From contig NZ_JAKRKC020000001.1 in the NCBI RefSeq assembly GCF_022664455.2, positions 5,089,001 to 5,153,000 on the forward strand: a DNA stretch of 64,000 bases, given 5' to 3'. Below, piece by piece: positions 49,127-58,451 of the stretch. Numbering within the stretch: the first letter of the stretch is position 1; each line of letters begins with the position of its first letter. The notes under the pieces were generated by a model. That model was not told the origin of the DNA. It worked only from the letters and a program-made list of their open reading frames with translations, and did not search any database. Position numbers and translations under genes: made by a program. The stretch comes from Actinomadura luzonensis (GTDB taxonomy: Bacteria; Actinomycetota; Actinomycetes; Streptosporangiales; Streptosporangiaceae).

Positions 49127-51256
49127 TTGCGGGAGGACACCGCACCGCCGCCGGGGCCACAACGCCTGGACAATCTGCTGGTCCAGGCGATCACCCGCAC
49201 GGGCGCCCACATCGGCGCCGTGTACCTCCTGGCCGACGACGGCCGGATGTTGCTGATGGACGTCCAGCTCGGCATGCCCGCCCCGGTCGCCATGGCCTGG
49301 GCCCGGCTGCGGCTCAACGACCCCGTCCCGATCGCGGCGGCCGTCCGCGACGACTGCCTGGTCTGGATCTCCGGACGCGAGGACCTGGCGCGGCAGTTCC
49401 CGGCGTCCGCGCTGTCGCTGCCCTACCACTTCGCGGCGGCCGTCTGCCCGATCCGGGGCGGCGGCCGCACGTGGGGCGCGCTGCTGCTGCTCTGGCCCGC
49501 CGGCCGCGCCCGCACGCTGTCGCGGGCCCAGCTCGACGCCGTGGAGGCGAGCTCGTCCGCCCTCGGCGACGTGCTGCGCGAGGGGGACGCGCGGGGCACG
49601 CCGATCACGCCCGGCCCCCGGCCCCGCATCCTCAACCCGCGCCCGGCCCGCTCCACCGACCCCGACGCCCACCTCGTGGCGCTCGGCTGCCTCAACCGGC
49701 TGCCCGAGGGCTACTGCGCGCTCGACGTCGAGGGCCGTGTCGTGCTCGTCACCGAGCCCGCCGCCCACCTGCTGTCCGTGCACGCCGCCGACCTGCGCGG
49801 CAGACGCCTGGACGAGGCGCTGCCCTGGCTCGACGACCCCGTCTACGAGGACCGCTACCGGGCCGCCGTGGTCAGCAGGAGAGCCACCACCTTCACCGGC
49901 CGCAGCCCGGCGGGACGGCTGCTGACCTTCCGGCTCTTCCCCGGCCTGACCGGGATCACCGTGCGCGTCACGGACACCGGGACGGGCGGCGACCCGGCCG
50001 GCGGCGGCACCGGCGACCGGGTGCCGCAGACCCCCGGCGACCGGCCCGGCCGGGTCATCGCGCTGCACGAGATGTTGCACCTGGCCACCACCCTCGCCCG
50101 GGCCGTCACCGCGCAGGAGGTCATCGACCTGGTCGCCGACCACGTGATGCCGGTCTACGACGTGCAGGCGCTGGCCATCCTCACCACCAAGGGCGGGCGG
50201 ATGCGGGTCGCGGCCTCGCGCGGGTACAGCCGGCAGGCCGTGGACGACTTCGACGGGCGGCCGGTCATCCCGCCGCTGCCGGAGCGGCAGGCCCACGACG
50301 CGGCGAAGCCGGCCTTCTTCGCCACGCCCGAGGAGCTGCGCGAGACCTACCCGGACGCCATCACCTCCGACGACATGAAGGCGTGGGCGTTCCTGCCGCT
50401 GATCACCTCCGGGCGGCCGTTCGCCACCTGCATCCTGGCCTACGACCGCCCGCACCGCTTCAGCGTGGACGAGCGGGCCACGCTCACCGCGCTCGCCGGG
50501 CTGATCGCGCAGGCGTTCGAGCGGGCCCGGCTCTACGACGTCAAGCACCAGCTCGCGCAGTGCCTCCAGTCGAGCCTGCTGCCGCGCACGCTGCCCGAGA
50601 TCCCCGGCCTGGACCTGGCCGCCCGCTACGTCCCCGCCACACCGGGCATGGACATCGGCGGCGACTTCTTCGACCTCATCCGGCTCAGCGACACGCAGGC
50701 GGCGGCGGTGATCGGCGACGTGCAGGGCCACGACGTGACCGCCGCCGCGCTCATGGGCCAGGTGCGCACCGCCATCCACGCCCACGCCACCGCCGGGGCC
50801 TCCCCCGGCGAGGTGCTGGCGCACACCAACCGGCTGCTCGTCGAGCTGGCGCCCGACCGCTTCACGAGCTGCCTGTACGCCAGCCTCGACCTGGAACGGC
50901 ACACCGCCTGCCTGGCCAGCGCCGGCCACCTGCCGCCGCTGCTCGGCCGGCCGGGCGAGCCGACCCGGGTCGTCGAGACCACCGCCGGTCTGCTGCTGGG
51001 CATCGACCCGGAGGCCGAGTACGCCACGCTCGACCTCGACCTGCCGGCCGGCGCCGTCCTCACCCTCTACACCGACGGCCTCATCGAGCAGCCGGGCCTG
51101 GACCTCGGCGACGCCATCGCGGACCTGGCCGAGCGCTTCAACCCGACGCGGGGCGGGGCGCTGCGGGACCTCGCGGAGTCGCTGATCGAGCCGGCGGCGC
51201 TGGAGCAGCGCACGGACGACATCGCCGTCCTGCTCCTGCGCTGCTCCGGCCGCTGA
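49127..51256 (+). CDS. GAF-PAS-GAF PP2C-type (SpoIIE/RsbU-like) serine phosphatase
   Basis: A 709-residue soluble sensor phosphatase. Residues about 10-150 are a first GAF-like sensor, about 180-280 a PAS-like region (GCLNRLPEGYCALDVEGRVVLVTEPAAHLL) and about 315-470 a second GAF. Residues about 480-705 are the SpoIIE PP2C catalytic domain, with metal-binding Asp in MDIGGDFFDL, VIGDVQGHD and the C-terminal RTDDIAVLLLR. Such enzymes dephosphorylate anti-anti-sigma factors. No anti-sigma or STAS gene is near, so its target is unlinked. TTG 49127 is the only start in this frame before the GAF domain. Confidence 0.88.
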   Translation: MREDTAPPPGPQRLDNLLVQAITRTGAHIGAVYLLADDGRMLLMDVQLGMPAPVAMAWARLRLNDPVPIAAAVRDDCLVWISGREDLARQFPASALSLPYHFAAAVCPIRGGGRTWGALLLLWPAGRARTLSRAQLDAVEASSSALGDVLREGDARGTPITPGPRPRILNPRPARSTDPDAHLVALGCLNRLPEGYCALDVEGRVVLVTEPAAHLLSVHAADLRGRRLDEALPWLDDPVYEDRYRAAVVSRRATTFTGRSPAGRLLTFRLFPGLTGITVRVTDTGTGGDPAGGGTGDRVPQTPGDRPGRVIALHEMLHLATTLARAVTAQEVIDLVADHVMPVYDVQALAILTTKGGRMRVAASRGYSRQAVDDFDGRPVIPPLPERQAHDAAKPAFFATPEELRETYPDAITSDDMKAWAFLPLITSGRPFATCILAYDRPHRFSVDERATLTALAGLIAQAFERARLYDVKHQLAQCLQSSLLPRTLPEIPGLDLAARYVPATPGMDIGGDFFDLIRLSDTQAAAVIGDVQGHDVTAAALMGQVRTAIHAHATAGASPGEVLAHTNRLLVELAPDRFTSCLYASLDLERHTACLASAGHLPPLLGRPGEPTRVVETTAGLLLGIDPEAEYATLDLDLPAGAVLTLYTDGLIEQPGLDLGDAIADLAERFNPTRGGALRDLAESLIEPAALEQRTDDIAVLLLRCSGR

Positions 51257-51280
51257 CCCGCCACAGGGTTCCCCGGCGGG

Positions 51281-52612
51281 TCAGGGGCGGGGGCGGTGGC
51301 GGCCGGGGAGCAGGGCGGCGGGGGCGAGGGCCAGCAGGGCGGCGAGCGCCGCGAACCCGGCCGCCGGCCCCGCGGCGGTGGCGACCGCCGCCACGAGGAG
51401 TGGCCCGCCCGCGTCGCCCGCCTCTCGGCCCAGCTCGGCGGCCCCCATGGTCTGCCCGATCCGCTCCGGCGGGGTGGAGGCGGCGAGCGCGGCGAAGCCC
51501 AGCGGCGTGATCAGCCCGGTGCCCGTCCCGATGAGCACCGCCGCCCCGAGCATCCCGGCCACGCCCAGCGCTCCCGCCCCCGCTGACGCGGGAGTGGCGA
51601 GCGCTGATCCGGCCGCGCCGGCCGCGAGCCCGGCGGCCGTCATCCCGAGCCCTGCGGCCAGCCCCGCCCGTACGGTGACCCGGCCCGCGTCGAGGGCGCG
51701 CCCGGCGAACGGCTGGACCACGGCGGCGCACGCAGCCAGCACCGACACCGCGGCCCCGGTGGCCACCGTCCCCAGCCCGGCCGCCGCCCCGCTGACCGGC
51801 AGGAACCCGACCCCGGCCGACAGCGCGGCCGTGGCCGCGGCCAGGACCGCCACCGGCTGCCAGAACGCCCGGTCGGCCAGCCGCCGCGCCAGGTCCAGCA
51901 CCGTCTGCCGGGCCTTCGGCAGCGGCGGCACGTGCGGCACCGCCACCGCCGCCCACACCGCGACCCCGGCGGCGAGCACCGCCATCACCCCGAACAGCAG
52001 CCGGAGGCCGCCCGCCCAGGTGAGCACGCCGCCGAGCAGCGGCCCCAGCGTGTACCCCATGCTCTTGTGGAAGCCGTAGCCGCCGAACGCCCGCCCGCGC
52101 CGGGCCGCCGGGTTGAGCCGGGCGACCAGCGCGGCGGCCGACGGCGAGAACGCGGAGGCGGCCGCCCCCTGCCCGAGGCGGGCGGCCCACAGCAGGCCGG
52201 GGCTGCCGGCCAGCGCGTACAGGGCCGAGGCGAGGGCGAAGGCGGCCAGGCCGCCGAGCAGCACCGGCCGCGCGCCGACGCGGTCCGACAGGGCGCCGAA
52301 GAGGGGCTTCAGCAGGATCTCGACGCCGTCGTAGAGGGCCAGCAGCCCGCCGAGCACCAGCAGCGAGGTCACCGCGTCCGGCGAGAGCGCGCCGAGGTTG
52401 GCGGCGACCCCGTGCGCGCCGAACGCCGTGGTGAACCCGGCCGCGTAGAGCGGCCACATCACCGCCCGCGAGCCGGCGCGCGCCGCCCCGCCCGCCCCGC
52501 CCGCCCCGTCCGCTCCGCCGGCCCCGCCCGCCCCGCCCGCCCCGTCCGCTCCGTCCGCCCTGCCCGGGGCGGCCGGGGTGTCGTCCCCGCCCGGGGCGCC
52601 GCCGGAGGTCAC
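51281..52612 (-). CDS. MFS transporter paired with ChrB-like protein
   Basis: A 443-residue, 12-helix MFS carrier with the loop 2-3 motif FGALSDRVGARPV and LGQGAAASAFSPSAAALVARL in helix 5. A disordered N-terminal stretch of Gly/Ala/Asp repeats (GADGAGGAGG-like, about residues 18-45) precedes the first helix. GTG 52612 overlaps the chrB stop by GTGA, so the two are coupled. Resembles drug exporters; chromate transport is normally done by the unrelated ChrA, so substrate is open. Confidence 0.82.
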   Translation of the reverse strand: MTSGGAPGGDDTPAAPGRADGADGAGGAGGAGGADGAGGAGGAARAGSRAVMWPLYAAGFTTAFGAHGVAANLGALSPDAVTSLLVLGGLLALYDGVEILLKPLFGALSDRVGARPVLLGGLAAFALASALYALAGSPGLLWAARLGQGAAASAFSPSAAALVARLNPAARRGRAFGGYGFHKSMGYTLGPLLGGVLTWAGGLRLLFGVMAVLAAGVAVWAAVAVPHVPPLPKARQTVLDLARRLADRAFWQPVAVLAAATAALSAGVGFLPVSGAAAGLGTVATGAAVSVLAACAAVVQPFAGRALDAGRVTVRAGLAAGLGMTAAGLAAGAAGSALATPASAGAGALGVAGMLGAAVLIGTGTGLITPLGFAALAASTPPERIGQTMGAAELGREAGDAGGPLLVAAVATAAGPAAGFAALAALLALAPAALLPGRHRPRP

Positions 52613-53163
52613 GGGGTGGTCCCCGGCGACTGGTGGAGCGCGGCGAAGACACGTTCGGCGTAGTCCTCGCAGGCCGCCGCGCACTCGGCGAGCCGGCGGG
52701 CGGCGCGCTCGGCGTCGGGGCTGCCGAAGACGTCGCGCGCGGCCAGGGCGCGGTGCCAGCGGCGCAGCCGTTCCAGGGACTGCTCCTCCTCCTCCAGCTC
52801 GGCCAGCGTGAGCTTGGCCTGGCGGATCTCCTTGGCCAGCTCCTCCTCGAACGTGCCGCAGTCGGCCAGGAACTCGGCCCAGTCCTCGCGGCGGGCGGCG
52901 GCGAACATGGCGCGCAGCCGCGCGGAGTCCGCGGGGGTGCGCCCGGTGGCGTCGAGCACCGTCACCTCGCCCCCGGCCGCGGCGGCGAGGTCGACGGCGC
53001 GGGCCAGCCCGTCGGCGAACACCGGCACGTCCGGGACGGTCCAGGCGCCCTGCCCGAGGGAGACGGCGCCGAGGCGGCGCAGCTCGCGCCACACCGCCAC
53101 CCGGTGCCGGGAGGGCCCGGCGGGCAGCCGGACCAGCAGCACGACCCAGCGTGAGTCCGTCAC
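52609..53163 (-). CDS. ChrB N-terminal-domain protein (chromate-resistance regulator-like)
   Basis: A 184-residue protein matching the N-terminal domain of ChrB (WVVLLVRLPAGPSRHRVAVWRELRRLGAVSLGQGAWTVPD is the signature), with a long acidic helix (FEEELAKEIRQAKLTLAELEEEEQSLERL). In chromate-resistant bacteria full ChrB is a chromate-sensing regulator; this short form lacks the C-terminal half. The N-terminal domain has a winged-helix look and probably binds the dyad in its own promoter. GTG 53163 fits the leaderless -10. Operon with the MFS gene, divergent from the P450. Confidence 0.8.
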   Translation of the reverse strand: MTDSRWVVLLVRLPAGPSRHRVAVWRELRRLGAVSLGQGAWTVPDVPVFADGLARAVDLAAAAGGEVTVLDATGRTPADSARLRAMFAAARREDWAEFLADCGTFEEELAKEIRQAKLTLAELEEEEQSLERLRRWHRALAARDVFGSPDAERAARRLAECAAACEDYAERVFAALHQSPGTTP

Positions 53164-53170
53164 AGCGCCG

Positions 53171-53200
53171 AATGTAGCACTTGTTACATCGATGCGTCAG
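53171..53200 (-). promoter_or_regulatory. chrB-like promoter with overlapping dyad
   Basis: On the minus strand: -35 CTGACG (53200-53195), 18-bp spacer, -10 TACATT (53176-53171), and GTG 53163 after 7 nt. The 16-bp dyad TGTAGCACTTGTTACA (53173-53188; 12 of 16 positions symmetric, form TGTAnCAnnTGnTACA) overlaps the -10 and spacer, the position of an autorepressor site. Confidence 0.6.
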
Positions 53201-53292
53201 GGGGCCGGGCGCGGCGGGCGTCGCATGGGTCCGGCGCGCCGCGGGAATCCCCATTACGCCCGTACACCCGCATGTCGCCGGGAGGCTCAGCC

Positions 53293-54549
53293 GTGGCCAC
53301 GACCATGACGTCCGTGGAGGAGGCGGGGCGCTGCCTCGCCACGCCCGCCGCGTACACCGACGAGGCCCGCCTGCACGAGGCCCTGGCGCTGCTGCGCCGG
53401 GAGGCCCCCGTGCACCGGGTGGAGACGCCCGGTTACCGCCCTTTCTGGGCCGTGACCCGGCACGCCGACGTGCTGGAGATCGAGCGGGACAACGAGCTGT
53501 GGCTGAGCGCCCCGCGCCCGGTGCTGCGCCGGGCCGAGGTGGACGCCGCCCTGGACGCGCAGCGGGCGCGCGGCGGCGGGCTGCGGACGCTCGTCCACAC
53601 CGACGAGCCCGAGCACGGCGCGCTCCGCGCGGTCGGCGCCGACTGGTTCCGCCCCAAGGCGATGCGCGCGCTGGAGACCCGGGTGCGGGAGCTGGCCAGA
53701 CGGTACGTGGACCTGCTGGCCGAGCACGGCGGCCGGTGCGACTTCGCGCTGGAGGTCGCCGCGCACTACCCGCTGCACGTCATCCTGTCGCTGCTCGGCC
53801 TGCCGGAGTCGGACTTCCCGCTGATGCTGCGGCTGACGCAGGACCTGTTCGGCCAGGACGACGAGAGCCGGCGGCGCGGCGCGGGCGCGGCGGCCCACAC
53901 CTCGGTGCTGGCCGACCTGCTCGCCTACTTCCACGAGCTGACCGCCGCCCGGCGCGCCCGCCCCACCGGCGACCTCGCCTCCGCCATCGCCAACGCCCGC
54001 GTGGCCGGCCGGCCGCTCAGCGACGCCGACGCCGCCTCGTACTACGTCATCATCGCCACGGCCGGGCACGACACCACCAGCTCCACGATCGCGGGCGGGC
54101 TGGAGGCGCTGATCCGGCACCCGGGCGAGCTGCGGCGGCTGCGGGAGGACCCGGGGCTGCTGCCGTCGGCGGCCGAGGAGATGATCCGGTGGGTGAGCCC
54201 GGTGAAGGAGTTCATGCGCACGGCCAGGGCGGACACCGCCGTGCGCGGGACGCCGGTCGCGGCGGGCGAGTCGGTGCTGCTGTCGTACCCGTCGGCGAAC
54301 CGGGACGAGGAGGTGTTCGGCGACCCGTTCCGCTTCGACGTGGGCCGCAGCCCGAACCGGCACCTGGCGTTCGGCGCGGGCGTGCACTTCTGCCTGGGCG
54401 CGATGCTGGCCCGCATGGAGATCCAGGCGCTGTTCGCCGAGCTGCTGCCCCGGCTGGCGGAGGTCGGGCTGGACGGCGAGCCCGCCTGGCTGGCCACGAC
54501 GTTCGTGGGCGGCCTCAAGCGGCTGCCCATCCGTTACACCCTGCGCTGA
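53293..54549 (+). CDS. cytochrome P450
   Basis: A 418-residue soluble bacterial P450. The I-helix motif is ATAGHDTTSST, the K-helix ExxR is EEMIRW, and the heme-ligand loop FGAGVHFCLG puts Cys at about 367. These meet the family consensus. It is closest in style to the CYP125/CYP124/CYP142-like steroid or terpene hydroxylases (SAPRPVLRR, RGTPVAAGESVLLSYPSANRDEEVF). GTG 53293 with GGAGG 7 nt upstream is preferred over ATG 53272. No ferredoxin or reductase is adjacent. It is divergent from chrB. Confidence 0.9.
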   Translation: MATTMTSVEEAGRCLATPAAYTDEARLHEALALLRREAPVHRVETPGYRPFWAVTRHADVLEIERDNELWLSAPRPVLRRAEVDAALDAQRARGGGLRTLVHTDEPEHGALRAVGADWFRPKAMRALETRVRELARRYVDLLAEHGGRCDFALEVAAHYPLHVILSLLGLPESDFPLMLRLTQDLFGQDDESRRRGAGAAAHTSVLADLLAYFHELTAARRARPTGDLASAIANARVAGRPLSDADAASYYVIIATAGHDTTSSTIAGGLEALIRHPGELRRLREDPGLLPSAAEEMIRWVSPVKEFMRTARADTAVRGTPVAAGESVLLSYPSANRDEEVFGDPFRFDVGRSPNRHLAFGAGVHFCLGAMLARMEIQALFAELLPRLAEVGLDGEPAWLATTFVGGLKRLPIRYTLR

Positions 54550-54565
54550 GCGGGCGGGCCGGCGC

Positions 54566-54958
54566 TCAGCGCTGGTCGCGGCGCAGCGGGTGGTCGGGCG
54601 GGATCTCCACCAGGACGAGGCGGTGGCCGTCCGGGTCGGCGATCCACAGCTCGATCAGCCCCCACGGCTCGGTACGGGCCTCGCGCAGCACGGTGACCCC
54701 GGCCCGGCGCAGGCGTTCCTCCTCGGCGGCCACGTCGCGCACCTGGAGCCACAACGACACCGCGGCTCCGGAGCCGCCGTCGCCGTCGTGGCGTCCCGAC
54801 AGCTCCAGGAACCCCTGGCCGAGGAAGAACACGGTGCCCGGGTGCTCCGGGGGGCCGAACTCGCGGTAGACGGCCAGGCCCAGGGTCTCGGCGTAGAAGC
54901 GGCGGCTGCGCGCGGGATCCCGCGGGCGCAGCAGCACGCGGCTGCTCAGCACCTCCAT
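54566..54958 (-). CDS. VOC-family protein
   Basis: A 130-residue single-domain vicinal-oxygen-chelate protein: LLRPRDPARSRRFYAETLGLAV at the start, WLQVRDVAAEEERLRRAGVTVLREARTEPWGLIELWIADPDGHRLVLVEI at the end, with the conserved E/H positions of glyoxalase/bleomycin-resistance folds. ATG 54958. Its frame is open far upstream, through the MaoC gene region to the MFS gene (see findings), but an independent start here gives a normal family length. Confidence 0.8.
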   Translation of the reverse strand: MEVLSSRVLLRPRDPARSRRFYAETLGLAVYREFGPPEHPGTVFFLGQGFLELSGRHDGDGGSGAAVSLWLQVRDVAAEEERLRRAGVTVLREARTEPWGLIELWIADPDGHRLVLVEIPPDHPLRRDQR

Positions 54959-55017
54959 GCCCGCACCCTTCCCGCCGGCGCGATCCCCCACCCCTCGCTC
55001 CTCGGCCGGCCGCCGGC

Positions 55018-56046
55018 TCAGGCGAACACGGCGACGAAGCGCCAGTCCAGGACGTCGCGCCGCGCGCCGTCGTCGCCGGTCGCCGCGACCAGCGACCGCA
55101 GGTGCGCCAGCCCCCCGCCGCCGGGCAGCGGCTCGGCGCGCTCCACGAGCACCTCGCTGGACAGCGTGTCGCCCTCGTGCACCGGCCCGAGGTGGTCGCA
55201 GCCGTGCCAGGCGACCACGGTGACCAGCTCCGGCAGCGCGCGGACGGCCTGCGACAGGGCCAGCCCGATGGTGTGCCCGCCGTACACCAGCCGCCGCCCG
55301 CCCGCGGCGTCGTGGTGCGCCCGCGCGAGATTGAGAGTGAGCCGGGCCAGCTCGGGGGCGGCCGACACCACGTCGCCGCCGGTGACCAGCCGCCGCTCGC
55401 CCGCCCGCAGCCCGGCGAGGTGGCGGCCGGGCACGAGCTCGGCGTAGCGGCCGAGCCGCCAGCCCGCCACCGCCGCCGCGAGGTCGCCGGCCGGTTCCCC
55501 GCCGATCGCGTCGAGGTCGTCGTCGTGCGCGCCGTTCCGGGCGGTGCGGGCGTCGGGGTCGCGCAGCGGCAGCATCGCGCAGCGCCAGAAGTCGAGGACG
55601 GGGCGGCCCTCCTGGTCCTCGGTGGTGATCCGCAGGGCCGCGAGACCGGTCGGGCGGCGGCCCGGGCGGGGCCGGTTGCGGCGCAGCGCGACGACCTCCG
55701 TACGGGTGCGCAGCGTGTCGCCGATCACCGGGAAGCGGCGGAAGGCGAGCCCCCGGTAGAACAGGTTGGCCTTGACGTGGTGGGTGACCAGCGTGGACTG
55801 GCCGATCGCGACGTCCCACACCAGCGCGGGGTGGGCCAGGGGCGGGCCGCCGGTGACCTGCCCGCACAGGTGGGCGTCGAGCGGCAGCCGCAGGCGGTCG
55901 CCGCAGATCGCCTGGTGGACGGCGGCGTGCCCGGCCGTCAGGGTGAGCCCCGGCGCGCCGTCGAAGACCTGCCCGGTCTCCAGCTCGTCGAAGTAGGGCC
56001 CCTCCGCCACCGTCGTCGCGCCCGCTCGGGCTCCCGCGTCGCTCAC
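55018..56046 (-). CDS. MaoC-like acyl dehydratase (double hot-dog)
   Basis: A 342-residue protein with two hot-dog domains. The N-terminal one (PYFDELETGQVFDGAPGLTLTAGHAAVHQAICGDRL) carries the MaoC hydratase signature D..ttH-type core. The second (HDDDLDAIGGEPAG...GGHTIGLALSQAVRALPELVTVVAWHGCDHLGPVHEGDTL) resembles it. This architecture hydrates 2-enoyl-CoA; mesaconyl-CoA hydratase and beta-methylmalyl-CoA dehydratase have the same plan. No CoA ligase or transferase is adjacent, so the substrate is unassigned. Confidence 0.8.
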   Translation of the reverse strand: MSDAGARAGATTVAEGPYFDELETGQVFDGAPGLTLTAGHAAVHQAICGDRLRLPLDAHLCGQVTGGPPLAHPALVWDVAIGQSTLVTHHVKANLFYRGLAFRRFPVIGDTLRTRTEVVALRRNRPRPGRRPTGLAALRITTEDQEGRPVLDFWRCAMLPLRDPDARTARNGAHDDDLDAIGGEPAGDLAAAVAGWRLGRYAELVPGRHLAGLRAGERRLVTGGDVVSAAPELARLTLNLARAHHDAAGGRRLVYGGHTIGLALSQAVRALPELVTVVAWHGCDHLGPVHEGDTLSSEVLVERAEPLPGGGGLAHLRSLVAATGDDGARRDVLDWRFVAVFA

Positions 56047-56157
56047 CGGTCAAGTCTCGCGCAGCCCGCGGCGCGCACGCGACCGGCCCCGTGGCGGCGC
56101 GCCCGCGACGGGCGCGCTCGCCAGGAGCCGGCCGGGAGGGACGGCGGGCCGCCGGCG

Positions 56158-57634
56158 TCAGGCGTTGACCAGTGCCGGGGGCTCGCTGGGGCGGGCGCGG
56201 CCGCCGTGCGGCGCGGCGGCCGCGCAGCAGGAGGAGAGCCACCACGGCGGCGGCGAGCACCCCGGCCATGGCGCCCAGGAAGGCCGACGACATGGCCGCG
56301 TGGTAGGCGTCGCGGGCGACCGCGGCCAGGGCCGGGTCCTGGACGGCGGCGGCCACCGAGCGGCGCGCCTCCTCGGAGGCGGTGGCGGGCATGGCCGAGG
56401 CGTAGCCGCCGGTGGCCAGGCTGCCCAGGACGGCCACCCCGAGCGCGGCGCCGGCCTGCTGGATGGTGTTGTTGAGCGCCGAGCCGACGCCGGCCCGCTC
56501 GGCGGGGATCGCGCCCATCAGGGCGGTGACCGCCGACGGCGAGGCCAGGCCGCTGCCCGCGCCCAGCACGGCCTGGGCGATGGCGAGGGCCGCGAAGCTG
56601 TCGGCGGAGGAGAAGGCCAGCAGGCCGAACCCGGCCGCCATCACGAGCATGCCGAGCACGGCGGTGACGCGGTTGCCCAGTTTGGCGGCCACGCCGGCGC
56701 CGATCCCGTTGAAGGCCATGGAGGCGACGAACATCGGGATGAACGCCAGGCCGGCCTGCGTGGGCGTGTAGCCGAGGACGAACTGCAGGTACTGGGTGAG
56801 CACCAGCAGCAGGCCGCCGTTGCCGACCTGGACCAGCGTGAGCGACAGGCTGCCGCCGGCGAAGTCGCGGTCGGCGAAGAGCTTCAGCGGCACCATCGGG
56901 TGCGCGGTGCGCAGCTCCCAGACGACGAAGGCGCCCAGCGCGGCGACGGCGATGACCAGCGGGACCCAGGCGATGCCGTGCGCGAGCTCGTTCAGCGTCC
57001 ACACCAGGGCGGACATGCCGGCCATGGACAGGACGGCGCCGATCGGGTCGGGCCTGGTCGCCGGGCCCCTGGACTCGGGCATGAGGGTCACGGCGGCGAG
57101 GACGGCCAGGGCGGCGACCGGGACGTTGATCCAGAAGACCGCCTCCCAGCCGAGCGAGGAGATCAGCGCGCCGCCGAGGACGGGGCCGCCGACCAGGCCG
57201 AGCACGCCGAAGGCGGCCCCGGCGGCGAGCGCCTTGCGGCGTTCGGCCTCGTCCGTGAAGACGGTGATCATGATGGACAGGGTGGACGGCATGATCAGCG
57301 AGCCGCCGACTCCCATGGCCACGCGGGCGGCGATGAGCTGGCCGGGGTCGGCGGCGAGCGTGCCCGCCAGGGAGGCCACGCCGAACAGGGTCAGCCCGAT
57401 GACCATGATCCGGCGCCTGCCGTAACGGTCGGACAGGGATCCGCCGGTCAGCAGCAGGCCGGCGAAGACCAGCATGTAGGACTCCAGGATCCACTGGATG
57501 TCCTGCGCGCTCGCGCCCAGGTCCGCGGCCAGCGCGGGGACGGCGACGGTGAGCGCCATGTTGTCGATGACCAGGACGAGCGTGCTCAGGCAGAGCGAGA
57601 TCAGGATCAGCCAGCGGCGGGGGTGCGGGTTCAT
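56158..57634 (-). pseudogene. DHA2/EmrB-type MFS exporter, C-terminal frame shift
   Basis: From ATG 57634 the frame encodes 14 helices typical of DHA2 drug:H+ antiporters (LISLCLSTLVLVIDNMALTVAVPALAADLGASAQDIQWI; GSLSDRYGRRRIM; GGPVLGGALI). After VVALLLLRG near 56225 the natural end RAAAPHGGRARPSEPPALVNA is in another frame, stopping at 56158. The span of 1,477 nt has one surplus base. Unshifted, the first frame has no stop before 54566, giving a 1,022-codon open frame through the MaoC and VOC genes, which is biologically unlikely. An antiseptic or antibiotic exporter by family; regulator not linked. Confidence 0.75.
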
Positions 57635-57791
57635 CAGGGTCGGCCACCATTCGGGTGCGGAGGGCGCCGGTTCCCGGCGGTGAGCGCGGGTCCCGTTTCG
57701 TGGGATCCACGGTCGCCGACCGCGCTGACACCCGGCTGTCGCCGCCCTGATGTCGCCGCTGACGCCGCCGCCACACCAGGACGGCGGCAGG

Positions 57792-58451
57792 TTACGGGCG
57801 GCGGGCGCGCAGGGCGAGCACCATGGGGACGGGCCGCTCGCCCGGCTCCTCCGCCCGCTCGACCGCCAGCCCCGCCCCGACGAACGCGTTGAGCAGGTCG
57901 GCCAGCGGGACGTGGCTCATGCCGAGCCGGTCGCGCACCCCGCCCTCGCGCCACCACGGGGAACGCCGGTGCCAGCCCGTGGTGCGGTAGGTGGGGTGGA
58001 TGACGACCGCGCCGTCCTCGCGGGGCTCGATGTGCGGGCCGTTGAAGCACGGGTGCACGCCGTAGAACAGCAGCAGGCCGCCCGGCCGCAGAACCCGCGC
58101 GGCCTCGCGCAGCACGGCGGGAAAGCCCGGGATGTCGGTGGAGACCCAGATCGCGGTCACGGTGGCGAACGTCGCGTCGGGGAACGGCAGCGCCGCCGCG
58201 TCACCTTGCAGCAGCGGCGCGCCGTCGCGGCGGCGGGCGCGGCCGAGCTGGTCGGCGGAGCGGTCGAGCCCGACCGGGGTGCGGCCGGTGGAGCGGATCG
58301 CGTCGAGGTAGAGGCCGGTGCCGCAGCCGAGGTCGAGGCAGAGGCCGTCGCCGGGGCCGAGCAGCCGCGCCACGTCGGCGATGCCGTCGCCCGCCGAGGC
58401 GCCGATGTACTCGTCGTACCACTCCGCAAGTCCGTCGTAGCGTGCGCTCAT
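57792..58451 (-). CDS. class I SAM-dependent methyltransferase
   Basis: A 219-residue methyltransferase (Methyltransf_11/25). Motif I is CLDLGCGTGLYLDAI (about residue 40), the post-I acidic residue lies in VGLDRSADQL, and motif III is RVLRPGGLLLFYGV. The N-terminus MSARYDGLAEWYDEYIG is standard. It overlaps the phosphotransferase gene by ATGA, so the two are coupled. Substrate unknown. Confidence 0.87.
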   Translation of the reverse strand: MSARYDGLAEWYDEYIGASAGDGIADVARLLGPGDGLCLDLGCGTGLYLDAIRSTGRTPVGLDRSADQLGRARRRDGAPLLQGDAAALPFPDATFATVTAIWVSTDIPGFPAVLREAARVLRPGGLLLFYGVHPCFNGPHIEPREDGAVVIHPTYRTTGWHRRSPWWREGGVRDRLGMSHVPLADLLNAFVGAGLAVERAEEPGERPVPMVLALRARRP

